Notes under the pieces: model-generated | The model's input: only the letters and a program-made list of their open reading frames with translations | What the model was told of the DNA's origin: nothing | Database searches by the model: none | Translations under genes and position numbers: made by a program | Shown here: positions 21,660 to 34,800 of the stretch, in pieces | Layout of the letters: each line of letters opens with the position of its first letter | Numbering within the stretch: the stretch's first letter is position 1 | From: Brachionus plicatilis | Lineage: Eukaryota > Rotifera > Eurotatoria > Ploima > Brachionidae | Length of the DNA: 64,000 nucleotides | Direction: 5' to 3' | NCBI GenBank assembly: GCA_010279815.1 | Contig: QEOQ01000226.1 | Coordinates: 766,976 to 830,975, forward strand

Positions 21660-23149
21660 AATGAGTAAAAGAATTTAATTTAGTTAAAAATTCAATCAGA
21701 AGTTATAACAAGGAGTGAGTGGTTTATATAGAAGTTAATTGTTGGCGTGAGCTGCTTGCAGTTAAGAATAAACTAAACTTAAATGAGGACTAGAGAGAAA
21801 GAGTGAGACATGTCAAAACTCAGGTCTTAGCAATACCAAGACCAGAATAATCCTAAAATTTTTTTCTGATTAACTAAATTATTTCAAAAATATATAAAAA
21901 AAAAAATCATTCAAGGAAAGTGCTAATATTGATCAATAATGCATCAATTCATAAGTTAAAGCAACTCTCAAATGTAGGCAGTATAAATTTTGGGAGTTTT
22001 TAAAATAAATTTTTTAAAATACAAGAAATAAAATAAAAAATCTAAAGAAACTGAAAAAACTGAACAGAATAATTAAAAAGAGTTATGAATTTAAATTAAT
22101 AATATTTTAAATTAAAATTAAAAAAAAAATTCAGTATGTTTTTTTAAGTATTGACGGTTTGTTTTTAGACGGTCAATACTTAAAAAAATCTAATTGATAA
22201 AATATCAATGCCTAAACATTCAATCTTCGAGTCGACTCAAAGATTTAGTCAACAGAGTCTTCTGCTAGACCTGCCGGATAAGAAAGTAATCATGAATGAA
22301 TGTTTTGATTCTTTGTCTTTATTTAAAATAAAATAAAGGTTCAAAAGTCATAGTTAAAATAAAAAAAGATGTTTTATTATTAACGTTTGAACCCTTACAT
22401 TGGGGTATATCCGTGAATTACATAAATTCAAAAAATAAAAAACAAAAAAAGTATAAGAAAATATATGTAACCTTTTTTAAAACAAATTTAATTAATTTAT
22501 TCTATGAATTAATTAATTTTGAATAGAGAAATTCCATGGTTAAATAGAGAAATTCGTAATTATCATCAAAAAATATACATGAGTGTTCTTTGTTCAAATT
22601 TTTATCAATTATCAATTTTTTTTTGTAAAGTAGCAAAGATAAGTCGTAAAGATGAAATAAAAAAAAAATTCTTTTTTTGGTTATTTTTATTAACTAAAAA
22701 GTTTTTTATATGCTTTTTTTTATTTAATACAAAAATTTTTTTTCAAAGAAAAGCTTAAGTCATTCAAAGAAGAATTCATGGTTTTATCCCATTAATCGTT
22801 CAACCCTAAACTACTATAAATCTGCGTAATTTTACCTCAGAACCATGTATCGTAGCAACACTGTAATTCAAATAAAATTAAATTAAGATAAAACTAATTT
22901 AATTTCAAAATCTACTTTATTTATTTTATTCATTTATTTTCATTGAATGCCTTGAAGGCGAATTAAAGTTATAAGCTTATAAAAAAAAAAAAAAAGAAAA
23001 AAAAATAAGACAAAAAATTAGATAGAGAATAATTTCTATTTAAATAATATAATATAAGTTAAATAACCAGCAGGGGGCCATCATATAACCTTCCAATTTA
23101 ATTTTCACTTTTAATGCGGGATTAAATTAGGATTTCCAGTTATTGAAGA
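21660..23149. other. AT-rich intergenic stretch
   Basis: No gene is seen. It contains the small hairpin at 22139-22188. Confidence 0.45.
22139..22188. repeat. 17-bp inverted repeat (hairpin)
   Basis: The arms 22139-22155 (T-run, AAGTATTGAC) and 22172-22188 are exact inverted copies separated by 16 bases. Confidence 0.6.
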
Positions 23150-23409
23150 TTTTTTGATTATAGTGAATAAAAAAAGATGAATCAATCTATTAACAAATCA
23201 GATATTTCTTATCAAAAAAACCTAATTTTTTGCATGCAAATGGTTTAATGAATCTTTAAATTAAAGACTTTAATTATTTTGAAAATAAAAATTACGTAAA
23301 TTTTTATTAATAGAAATTAAAAAATAATAGAGTCTTTAGCAAATATACTTTTTATTAGTATTAATAAAAAAATAATAATTTTTAAAAATACACTAGGCCT
23401 ATTTAAATA
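23150..23409. repeat. 260-bp direct repeat, left copy
   Basis: Aligns base for base, without gaps, to 25504-25763 (constant offset 2354). It ends exactly where the A/T-rich 3' tail of the reverse-transcribing element begins. Best explained as one half of an exceptionally long target-site duplication. Confidence 0.9.
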
Positions 23410-25503
23410 TTATTATTATTTATTTCAAAAAAATAAACGCCAATATTGGCGATGAAATTAAATTTAGAAAAATATAAAATAAAGTAAAAAAAAATAAGAA
23501 AAAAAAAAAAATAAAATAAAAATGAAAATTGAATAAAATTGGAATATTAATTCCTTTAATTTAGTCCCATGTACAAAGTAGAAAAAGATACAAAAGATTA
23601 TGTAAATTGAATAAAAAGAAGAAAATTCTAATAATAATATTAATTCATCATTTTCAATTCATTCTAAATTTAAACAAGTTTAAATAGAATGTATTTTTAA
23701 ATCTAGTACTTTATTTGGTCGATATATAAGAATGAGAAAAACAGAGTTAGAAAGAAGGGGAGACATACAGAATGTAAGTTTTCTAAAATGCTTTAATTAT
23801 ATTTCTTAAAATGTCCTTCCAGTTCGCACTCAGTGTGCTAATGCATGTCTGAACGGCTTGGCATGTTGTGCTGGTCTTGGCTATCTTCTTTATATCATCA
23901 ATATCTTTGAGCTTGCTTTTAATGCATCCATATGTGATATTTTCGCTCTCGATCGACAGTTTCTCGCAAAGCAGTTTGACGAACTTGTTCTTCGCTTTTT
24001 GTGTGATTCTTATTGCCGTAAACAATGCGCTCGTGAATTGATTCTCGAGAAGGCGTTTGGCAAAGTTGATGCGGATATGATCGATCTTGAGACTGACTGG
24101 CTCGATTCCGAATGCATAAAGTAGGTCTGTCGTATGATATCTGGGGCTCAAACCTAACATTTTCTTGATCATGTTGCCCTCCAGCGTCTGGATCTTCTTT
24201 ATCTCGGTTTTCGACGGATATATATTTTCTAGTCCATAATATGTAGTTGGCCGTACATACGTTTTGATGAGAAATGCGCGCAATTCAGGAGTGAGGTCGT
24301 CGCTGTTAATGCCAATCGATTTGAGTGGAAAGTATGAGCGCCACGTTTTCAAGTGCCTCTCTTCGAGATGGTCCTTACAGTTGTTTTTGTCATTGATCCA
24401 GACCCCCAAGTACTTCATCTTCTTGACCCACTCTATTTGCTCGCCACACAATGCAATTGATTGTTCGCAAATATGATTCCGTTTTGTGTTGTTGACGCTC
24501 ATGACTTGCGTTTTTGTGGGATTAAATTTAATTTCCAATTTGACACCATAAATTTCACATATTTGCAAAATTTTTTTTAGATTTTCAATACTGTCGCAAA
24601 TCAGCATCAAATCGTCGGCGTACATAATGACACCTGTTTGTATTCCATGCACGGATGCAACGAGGCCGCTGTCAAGAATCGCATTCAACATTTCCTCGAC
24701 GTAAATCGAGAATAGCTTCGGCGAGAGAGGACCGCCCTGCTTGACACCTACAGACGTACGGAAGACCGGCGTTGTCTCTTCAAGATTTTGAACGAACGCT
24801 ATAGAGCTCTCGTAATATCGTCGTATCGCTCGCCAAATTTCCAGCTCTACTTTATCGATGAGGCGTGCCAATAATGTCGTTCGATTCAGCTTGTCGAAGG
24901 CTTTCGACGCATCGATTGCGCAAATGAGCAGAGGTCGTTTTTGTTGCTTATAGTGTCGAATCGTCTCATCCAGCACATATACAGCGTGATTGCAGGACGC
25001 GTTTCTTTTGAAACCGAACTGGACCGGTGGGTCTGAGTGTTTTGCCTCGATTCTACTCATCACGTATTTTTCGAATATGTTCGCCAGTGTGTCGGATACC
25101 GTGATTGGCCTGATGTTGCCGAGATCTGAATCACTCTTTTCATTGTTTTTCAATATTGGTCTGATCTTGCCGACGTTGAAGAAGAACGGAATTGTGTCGA
25201 GCTGGATCATTTTCTCTATTAGAGTAGATACAATGATGACCGTTTCCTCTATGCAAGAGTACTTGATCATCTCATTTGACACGTCAGCAAACCCGACTGA
25301 GCGACCGTTCGGTAAGCGCTTTATTATGTTCTTTATTTGTATTTGATCGACTTTGACTATACCTTCGCCAATACTTTCCTCGTATTCGTCAATCCGTCTT
25401 TTTAATATTTCTTCTTCTACCCGATTTGACATTGTATGTTTTTCATTAAAAAGACTCTTGAACGACGATTCGAGCTCGCGTGTTTTGACGTTTGGCAGTA
25501 AGC
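23410..25503 (-). mobile_element. 5'-truncated non-LTR retrotransposon between 260-bp direct repeats
   Basis: The 2094-bp element is read on the minus strand. Its reading frame is open from the right boundary at 25503 to the stop at 23783. A 370-bp 3' UTR follows, ending with the palindrome CGCCAATATTGGCG (23437-23450) and an AATAATAATAAT tail at 23410. A matching tail, CGCC/GGCG hairpin included, appears on the minus strand at the right edge of the window. Codon use is markedly less AT-rich than the neighbourhood, the frame is intact and the flanking repeats look identical, so the insertion is young. Confidence 0.85.
23783..25432 (-). CDS. Reverse transcriptase (non-LTR ORF2, 5'-truncated)
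   Basis: From the first ATG the product has 549 residues, though the frame is open 71 bases further to the element edge, so the true N-terminus (endonuclease) is lost. RT landmarks in order: NIRPITV (about 106-112), FGFKRNASCNHA (139-150), the catalytic DASKAFD (174-180), GVKQGGPLSPKLF (229-241), YADD (271-274), and NPTKTQVM (304-311). Then come a thumb region and a C-terminal part without an obvious zinc knuckle. Both catalytic aspartate sets are present, so the RT fold looks intact. The clade cannot be fixed without a tree. A 118-residue open frame on the opposite strand is only its shadow. Confidence 0.9.
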   Translation of the reverse strand: MSNRVEEEILKRRIDEYEESIGEGIVKVDQIQIKNIIKRLPNGRSVGFADVSNEMIKYSCIEETVIIVSTLIEKMIQLDTIPFFFNVGKIRPILKNNEKSDSDLGNIRPITVSDTLANIFEKYVMSRIEAKHSDPPVQFGFKRNASCNHAVYVLDETIRHYKQQKRPLLICAIDASKAFDKLNRTTLLARLIDKVELEIWRAIRRYYESSIAFVQNLEETTPVFRTSVGVKQGGPLSPKLFSIYVEEMLNAILDSGLVASVHGIQTGVIMYADDLMLICDSIENLKKILQICEIYGVKLEIKFNPTKTQVMSVNNTKRNHICEQSIALCGEQIEWVKKMKYLGVWINDKNNCKDHLEERHLKTWRSYFPLKSIGINSDDLTPELRAFLIKTYVRPTTYYGLENIYPSKTEIKKIQTLEGNMIKKMLGLSPRYHTTDLLYAFGIEPVSLKIDHIRINFAKRLLENQFTSALFTAIRITQKAKNKFVKLLCEKLSIESENITYGCIKSKLKDIDDIKKIAKTSTTCQAVQTCISTLSANWKDILRNIIKAF

Positions 25504-25763
25504 TTTTTTGATTATAGTGAATAAAAAAAGATGAATCAATCTATTAACAAATCAGATATTTCTTATCAAAAAAACCTAATTTTTTGCATGCAAATGGTTT
25601 AATGAATCTTTAAATTAAAGACTTTAATTATTTTGAAAATAAAAATTACGTAAATTTTTATTAATAGAAATTAAAAAATAATAGAGTCTTTAGCAAATAT
25701 ACTTTTTATTAGTATTAATAAAAAAATAATAATTTTTAAAAATACACTAGGCCTATTTAAATA
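25504..25763. repeat. 260-bp direct repeat, right copy
   Basis: Identical by eye to 23150-23409. It begins exactly at the truncated 5' edge of the element and lies 50-310 bp beyond the stop codon of the perlecan-like gene, so it probably forms part of that gene's 3' flank or 3' UTR. TTTATT words at 25657-25662 and nearby read AATAAA on the minus strand. Confidence 0.9.
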
Positions 25764-25814
25764 ATCATAAAGTAAAAAACAAAAAAAAAATTGGATAGAA
25801 AATCTTTTAAAAGT

Positions 25815-28800
25815 TTAAAATTCGGGTTCGCACAAACCCAGATAAAATCCACTAATTGAACGTTTGAATCCTTGGGCACAATTCTAAAATTCAAAAATGT
25901 AAATAAACAGAATTTGGAATAAATTAAACTTGTTTTACCTCACAACTATTTCCAGAATAGCCTACAGGACATTCACAAATTTCAACTGATTTTGCCTTTC
26001 TGCTTTCAGAGTTATCTAAGTTGGACTCTTGGGCCACATCGATTCCAAATTCATTTAAACTGGTAAAATATTATTAACATCTTTTGCCATACTTTATTTC
26101 ATTTTAAATTACTTAATTAAATATTGGTCTGGTGAATAATTTGCTCGGATCATAATTAATTTGATGTCAGATAATGCCATAAGCATGTGTTCTCTATTTA
26201 CTTTGCCATTGTCCCCATAGCGTTTAAATTCATCCTTTTTAAATTCAATAAATTAATTTTTTTTTAATTTTTTTTCCTATTAATTACCTCATATAATGGA
26301 ACTACAATTTCGTTAACAACATCTGGAATTAGATTTTCCAGGCTTAGATAAACAATGTTCACATGGGAACCTGACAATCTTAGCTCGAATTTGCAAGAAT
26401 CTTGGCTAAGAGTAGAATACTTAAGCTTAATGGTTATGTTGCCACCATATGAAGACAATTTATTTCCCTTGAATTTGTCGGGTGCAATGAAAAAAGCCTC
26501 TCGATCTCGGAATATATTAAAGTCTGAATATTCCAAACCACCATTTACCAATTGCAAGGCTTGAACATTTTTGGTAAATTTGTCACCAATCGACCAATCA
26601 TGACTTTCTGTCGCAAAGTCGGCTCTAAGCGCTTCATATACTAAATTACTCGATTGGCATTGGACTTCGAGGCCATTGCAAAAGCATGACAAACAACCAC
26701 GTTTATACTCATGATTAGTGACTAGATTGAAGCTGTGTGCTGCACATTGGTCACAAAATTTTCCAACTACATTTGACTTGCAAATGCAACTACCAGCACT
26801 TTCTTGTGCTGTTCCATGAGGGTTGCAGGTTGCTCCATATTGAGTTACTCTGTCATTTAAAAATCCGATTCCTAAAAAAAATTAAATTTTTTATAAATTC
26901 GAATTTTTGGCAAAAAGACTTTTCCTATTATAATTTGAAATTTCAACTTGAAGTCCATAATCATGACCACATGATCAACACTAAATAAAATTAAAATCTT
27001 ATAAACAATGTTAAATTTTTTTTCTATTTAATTATTAACAATTTAAAACATTAAGTTTTAATATTTTTAAATAGATTAAAAAAATCTTCTTTTGATCTTT
27101 ATAAGATATTTTTCTGAAGCAATTACTTGACATGTTATTATAAATTTTAAAGCATCCCTTTTTATTAAATAGGATAAAATTTTGAATTGATTTTAATAAA
27201 AACTTTTAAAGACGAAAAAATTTAATATTTTATAACTTTAAATTTTTTTAAGTGGAAAAATAAAATTATTTAAGTTTGAATGAATGAATGTGAAAGTTAT
27301 AAATTAACTTAACCTGATTTATTGCCAAAGTAAAATGTCTTAATCTTATTTCATTTTTCAAATTTGATAAAAAACATTTTAAATGCGCAATTAAATTTCA
27401 ATCCATTTTTTAAAAATTACAATTCTTTTTAAAAGATTAAAATTATATAATTAAAGCTTTGAAAAGTTATAAAAATGGAAAAATCTGTGATTTATTAAAA
27501 ACATTTTTTCTTTTTGATTTAAAAACTTTGAATAGTAAAATTTTTTAATAAAATGGAAAATATTTTCATAATTGATACCATAAATATTTAATAATAGTTG
27601 TACACTAATTTTGATCATACACGCAAAAAAAAACTTAGCACTTAATAAGACGAAAAAATTCTTTTCGTAACTAAAGTTTTTTTTAAAATAAATTTACTAA
27701 ATAAAAAAATAAACTAACAATTTTAATTTAGAAAACTTTTTTTAACATAAGAATTATTTCTAAAATTATGATAGAAATTTTTCAGCTAATTCCAAAATGC
27801 TTAATTAGGAAAGTGATTCCGATTGTAGTTTTGTTTAAAAAATAGATATTCAAGACACTCAAGCAATTTCTTTATAACTAAATTAAGATTTTGATAAAGG
27901 TAAAGACCAAAAAAACAGAAATACAATGATATTTTCATATTGGAAATTTTTTTTTCCTAATAAATTCGTTTTATACAATTAAATTTTTTTTTATAAGTAA
28001 AAGTTAATTTTTAAATTTAATTACTGATAAAAAATTTTGGCCTTTTATGATAATTATTTTTTTTAAAAAAAAAGAACATTCAAAAAAAAATGGAATTTTG
28101 AAAATTATTAGATATAAATGTTCCATCTCGCTCTAGTGGTGGAGAATAAAGTTTTTTCTTTTCTACTGAATTTAAAAAGACTAAGAACAAGCATTTGTTT
28201 AATCAAAAAAGTCACATTACTTTTATGACATCCTTGAGGTGATAGAGGATCTCCCTCGTAGCCAGGCTTGCATTCATGGCAATATTTACCATCAGTATTG
28301 TGTTGACAATTTAGACAGTAGCCACTGCATGTACACTCATATGAGTGACCATTGCAATGGCAGTCATCCCTCTCAATAGGTCTGACGTATACAATTGTAG
28401 TCGTCGTTGGACGATAGGCAATTGTAGTCGAAGTAGTAGTGGTTGTGGGATCTGAAAAGGATTAAATTTACCAACAAAAAAAAGAAACATTCTACTGATT
28501 TACATAGTGAACAATCAAACGGAGTTCCTCTAGTTGCATCACCGTAATATCCAGGCAAACAAAATTGACATCTATCACCATAAGTGTTATGTTCACAATT
28601 CTAAAAAATTCAATTCTTAAAAAAATTATTTTTTTCCCTAAATTTATTTACATAACATTTTCCACTACAAGTACATTGTTCAGCATGATTGTGACAATTA
28701 CAGCCCAAATCTTTGAAATCATCATATGAAACAGTAGTTGTAGTAGGAGTTGTAGTGGTGGTAGAAAAAGTGGTAGTAGATGTTGTGGTTGTGGTCGGAA

Positions 28801-31800
28801 CAGGATCGTTGATAACCTCGACAATAGAATCAGGAACAGCAAATTCTCGACCATTTGCGTTGATTGCTTCGCATGAGTAGGCGCCGGCATCAGTGATTCT
28901 AGCATTGGATACTATGAGAATACCAATGCCATTGCTGTTTGTAATGTTGCATCTAGGCTCCTCGCAAACATGTCCCCAATTTAGACGCCAGTTTATGAAT
29001 GGTTTTGGAAATCCAGACGCATGGCACTCTATCTGGAAAGTGGCTCCTATTCGTACTGTTATGAAACGAACTGGGTTAAGTGTAATTGATGGCTTAACGC
29101 ATCCAATTTCGTCACTGTTGTCTGTGCAGTCTGTTGTTTTATCACACATGAAACCTTTGGAAATACATTGAATGTGATTGCTACACTGAAATTCGGTCGG
29201 TCTACACATTTCACCGTAGTTGTATGTAGCTAAGAAAGAGAAAAAGAAAAAAATATTTAAAATTTGAAAAAAATTTTTTTTAGTTATTTACGGCAGTTTT
29301 CTTCATCGCTTCCGTCTTTACAATCATTTTCTCCGTCACAAAGCCAAATTTTTTGCACACATCCACCGCTTCGGCATGACTTCTCATTTGGTTGACAAGC
29401 TTTTAAGAAATATTAAGCAACATTTTTAAATGACTGTTAAATAAATAGTTTAGAAATATTGTTATTCTCAAAAAAAGGTGAACAACATATACTTTAAGTT
29501 GTTGGTTACAAAATAGATCAAAAATGTATGAGAAACTTTTTGTGGATTTTTCTATTTAAAATTTGATTTTTTTATATTTCATTTATGATTTTTAAAATAA
29601 ATCCATATCAATCATTAAATGTCATATTATTTTTTATCAATAAAATTAAAGGGCTCAAAAAGATCAAATTTCGAGGTTTCATAGGATTTAGTCCGTAATT
29701 ATAAATAAATAAAAATTAAACTTAACTTAAAAATTAATCAATATAATCAAAAACTTTCAAAATGAGCTTTTATGGTTTCCATAGATTTAACTATTCTGTG
29801 AGTCAAGTTTTGACATTTCATAACATTTCGAAAAAATTGACACTGTAATTTGTAAAAAATGTTTTTTGATTTAATTAGTGTTATTTTCTTATGATTCTTT
29901 TTATCCTTTTTTTAATTCTCATTATATTTATTAAAAAATAATTTTGTTAATAAAATTTTAAAAAATTTGTGGTGAAAAAGATCAATGGTACCCGTTGCTA
30001 AAAATGGAATTGGAAAAAGAGATGAGTGCCCTCACTTTTATCTGGTAGCCTAGAAAAGGGACAAATTATTATTTTGGATCTTATTTTATTTACACATTAA
30101 AAAACAAATTTTTCTTAAAAATTTTTTTCCTCAAAAAATAATTTGTTTCCTTAAAAATTTTACTTGCTCATTAAAAAAAAAATTTATTTATATATTCAAA
30201 ATTTAAGTTTAAGTCAAAAGTCTTGAGCAGAGTCAAAATAATAATTTAATTTTTTTTTGGAGTTTATTCTCAATTAATTTTTTTTTCTTTAAAGCTGACT
30301 TGATTTTTTAAGTCTTAGTCAAAGTCATGACTTAACTTTATTTTTGTGACTTTGACTAAACTTGTGATATATAAAAAAGCCTGATTTAGAACCAATTTTT
30401 CACAAAGTTTCAAAAACTTAGTTTAATTTACAACTATAAGTCAAGAAAATTTTCAACAATAAAAAAATTATTCACTTAGTCCAAGAACAATAACTTTTAA
30501 GTTTATTTAATATAACATAGAAATAACATTTAGAAAAGAAAATTTTTTACAAACTAACAAAAACTTTAAAAAATATGGGTTTAATGTATTGCCTGATAAA
30601 TAATATAATAAGGATTACAATAAAAATTTTTAGATAGAACTTTATGGAATCTAAATTTTACCAAAATTTTTTTATAGACAATTACAAGTTGACATAAAAT
30701 TTAAAAAACTTTAAATCTTTTATCACATTGTTTTAAAAAACTTAAGCGTTCTTATCATATTAATTATCAGAAAAGTCTTTATCTATTTAATAATTAAGGA
30801 CATTTTACAGCTTTTCAAATAATTTTATAAGCTTAAACCAATAAATATTTCAACTTAGATTTATTTTTGCATTCTCAAGCATTTGAAAAATTCTAAAACC
30901 AATTTTAACTTCTATTAAAAAGCTTTGATATTTTTTTCTGTTATTTTGCACTGAATTTAAGAAAACCCTTTTTTCAGAATTACCAAAATGCCAGAATTAT
31001 TCAGTGGAACCTTATTTTGGAATTCAAAATTACAATTTTCTTGCGATACTGAGTCACAATTTTCATCTGATCCATCTGTGCAATCTAGTTTACCATCACA
31101 CAAAGCTGATCTTGGAATACATTGTCCATTTCTACAAGTTGATTCATGAACATCGCAGACTAAAATTAATTTTAAAAATTAAAAAAAAACTCATATTTTT
31201 ATCCGGTTATTTTTTTTACAATGGTGAGATGGTCTCTCTGTCTCTGGTCTGTAGTAATAATCTCTTGTTGTTTCCGGATAATATGGATAATTCGGTCTTT
31301 CGGTCTCTGGTCTGTAATAGTAATCAGTAGTGGGAGCTGTTTCGTAATAATTTGGATATAATGGTCTTTCGGTCTCTGGTCTGTAATAGTAATCAGTAGT
31401 GGGAGCTGTTTCGTAATAATCTGGATTTAATGGTCTTTCGGTCTCTGGTCTGTAATAGTAATCAGTAGTGGGAGCTGTTTCGTAATAATCTGGATATAAT
31501 GGTCTTTCTGTCTTGAATGAATCAGTGGATGGATGGAGATCTATTTTGAAAAAAAAAATATTTAACTATTAGATTAGTATAGGATAAAGCAAAAAAGATT
31601 AAAAGGTAAATTTTTAAAAGTGTGAATTTTTCTTTAAAGAATCAAATAATATATTTAAATTTATTGATTGATTGCTGTTTTTTTTATTTAAATATTACAT
31701 TTTTTTAACTAAATCACTGTATTTTTCACAAATTTAAAGTATTAATTAATTATATTAATATTATTTATTAACTTGAGTTAATTGTTACACTTAACATAAA

Positions 31801-34800
31801 TGTTCATGCTCAAAAAAGTCCAATTTTTCGGACGAATATTTGACTTTTATTTAATTTTTTAGTTTTTAACTTCTTAACTTTCGCTACTTAAAATTTCACA
31901 TTTTTTTAATTTTATTTCACATAACACAAAACAATGGTATAAACTTTAAAAAAGGTAATTTTTTGTAATAAAATTATATTTTCAGTAAAATTCAGTGGTT
32001 AAGTTGTTTCTTGTTTCATTTTAAATGCTAAAAATTTATTTTCTATTTTATATAATTTAAAAGATAATTACATGTTTTCAAAGGGTTTTTAAACAGTATT
32101 TAACAATAAAAAGTTATAACAAGCAAGCTCGCGGACGCGGCCTACTAGGATGTCACCTATGGTAGCACACTCAAAATTATAGAAAAAGAAGAACTTTGAG
32201 ATAATTTTTTTCTAAATATTTATTTTATTTTAGAACTTAAAAGTTTTTAGAGTCAATGGATAGTTTTAAAAGCACAAAAGTAACAAGGAAATTAGAAGGA
32301 TGGATTTAGAAATCAAAACAAATCACTAATCTTTGAAAAACAAATATTAAACCTTTATCTTAGAAAAAAAATATCGCTAAAAACTGTTCAATTTTTTTTT
32401 TTTGATAGTTTATTTAATATATTTTTTAAATGGCTTTGAGTAATTAAACTCCTTTCACCATTGTTAGAAAAATTTTTAAATATTGTTAGAGTTTAAATAA
32501 TTTCAAAAAGAACAAATGACAAATACATTTTAGAAAAGTTACAAGCTTTGAACTATCCACTGCTGCAAATTCATTGAGACAATTGACAAGGGAGTTCTAA
32601 AGTCAGGTATTCTTGAGCTTTCAACAAAGACATCAACGTATTCTTTCGAAAGGCTTGTTATCAAAGCGTTTTTATGACCGAAACAATTTTTTAAGTATCT
32701 AATAAATAGTTTTTATAGCCTTAATTTTATTGGATCTAATTTAGTTTCTTCAAGAAAGTTATAAAAAATTTCCGACGGGGTGTCAAAGGGGAGATGGTAA
32801 ATAGAGATGATAAAGATATTTTAAAGAACTTGTAACCTTTGGATATTTGTTTTTGAGACTAGTTTTATAGTAAAAAAACTATAATCTATAATTTAACCTA
32901 TGAGAGCATTATAAACCCCTACTAAAGTTTAACCATTGAGTTTCCATGATTAATGGGACAAAATGTTGATAATATTTAGTCTATCTTGACACCTAGACTT
33001 GATAAACTCGACTTGAGAGTTAAAACATAAGCTTTTATCAAATTTTATGCCTAAAAAAATTGGAGAATCACAGTATGGAATTTTCTTGTCAAGAAGATTA
33101 AGAACTAGATCCTGATTTTTTGAAGAGTTTCCAGAAAATATTAAGTAACAGCACTTATCGGGAGCCATTTTTAGTCTCCATTTGTAGAGTCAAGTTTGGA
33201 CTTTTTTCAAGAAGCTATTTATAACTTTGGAAATGTTACCATATTTCTTAAATATGAAAAAGGTGACTAAATCATCTGCAAATAATAAAGAGTAAGAATT
33301 GTTTTTTTTTTGTCCTGTTTTGGTACGTCATCAATAAAAATTGAAAATAAAAGAGGGCTAATAACGGCACCTTGGGGGACGCCAGTTGCTATTTCTCCAC
33401 AAGTAGACTCAAAATTATTTAATTTAATAAAAAACTTTTTATTATTTAAGAAATTAAATTGCGCAGTTGAATTAAATACTTTTGAGAAAATATTACCTGA
33501 ATTTCAGAAATAATTAATTTCTGACAAAACATTGCTAAAAATAATTGGTTTATGGCTTGAATTATTTTTTACTGTCTAAATAAATTAGCTCTCAGTAATT
33601 AGTCAATTTTATTTATTTTTGCTCATCATTTTTTTTTACTGTCAATTTTAATTTAAAGTAAATAGAAAAAAAAAAATTTTTTTCTAAACATTTTTAACTT
33701 TGCATTTCAACCAACTTCTGGATCACGACTAGAGCAAAAATTTGAAAGCAATGATAATTTTTTAAATAGTAGCAACAAGTACACGTTCTTTAATGATTCC
33801 ATTAAAAATTCAAAAGTTGCTGATTTTAATTTCTAAAATATCATGTAAATAAAATCTTGAGTAATTAAATTTTTAAAATCCTTTTAATTTATTACGCAAC
33901 TTTTATTATGACCAAGACGCTTTAATACAGCTTATTCAAAGGTAACTTGAAGCCTTTTTCACTACAATAAGAATGTTCAACAAATTTAAATAAAAAGCCT
34001 TTTCAGTATGAAACTAATCATTTTTAGCTAACAAAATTGTTTTATTCATTAACTAATTATTTTTTTGCAAAACTAAAATTATTTTAGTTAGTTTTTTAAA
34101 ACCAATATAATTTGACAAAAACTAATTATTAGAAAAATACAGGTAATTATCATCCGATACTTTTTAATGACGTGCATTTTAATGCTAAATGAAGATTTTT
34201 TGCAAAACCTCACCTAATATTTAGCATGTTTATCTCGCATATCATTAAAAAATTCTGCAAAAAAATTTAAAAATTTTAAATTTTAAGTAGCTAACAAATG
34301 TTAAACTAGAAAAATTTAATTAAAGTGAAATTTTTGTCCGAAAAATTGGACTTTTTTGGGCATTTTTGTTAAGTGTGACTTGAAATAACGTAATTATTTC
34401 GTAATTTTACATCATTTTAGGTAAGTTAGCATTTTTTTACATAATAAATTTGATGTAATTTTACGTTATCTTACATTTTTTGATGCAAACTTCGGTTCAA
34501 AGTAAAACATTTGTTTTAAAATATTGAAAGTTAATTGTGAAATATTAATGGTATTTTTTAAACTTCAATTATAAATAAATAATCAATCTAGCTACTAAAG
34601 GAGGAAGCAAAATTTACTTTGACTCACTGGTCTGTGACCTAACTATCTTTTATTTGTCTTTGGTTGTGTTTGCCGATAGTTGGCTTGGCGGAACTATTCT
34701 ATTAAAATTTTTACGCAAATTTTAATGAATTGAAACAGTCTTCCCTTCCTCCACCAAAACATAAGATATTCCAAATTAAGGGTTTTTTTAATTTTAGGCA

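Noticed and set aside
24990..25346. 118-residue plus-strand ORF opposite the RT gene
   Set aside because: It is a shadow of the codon-biased RT frame on the other strand; no motif of its own.
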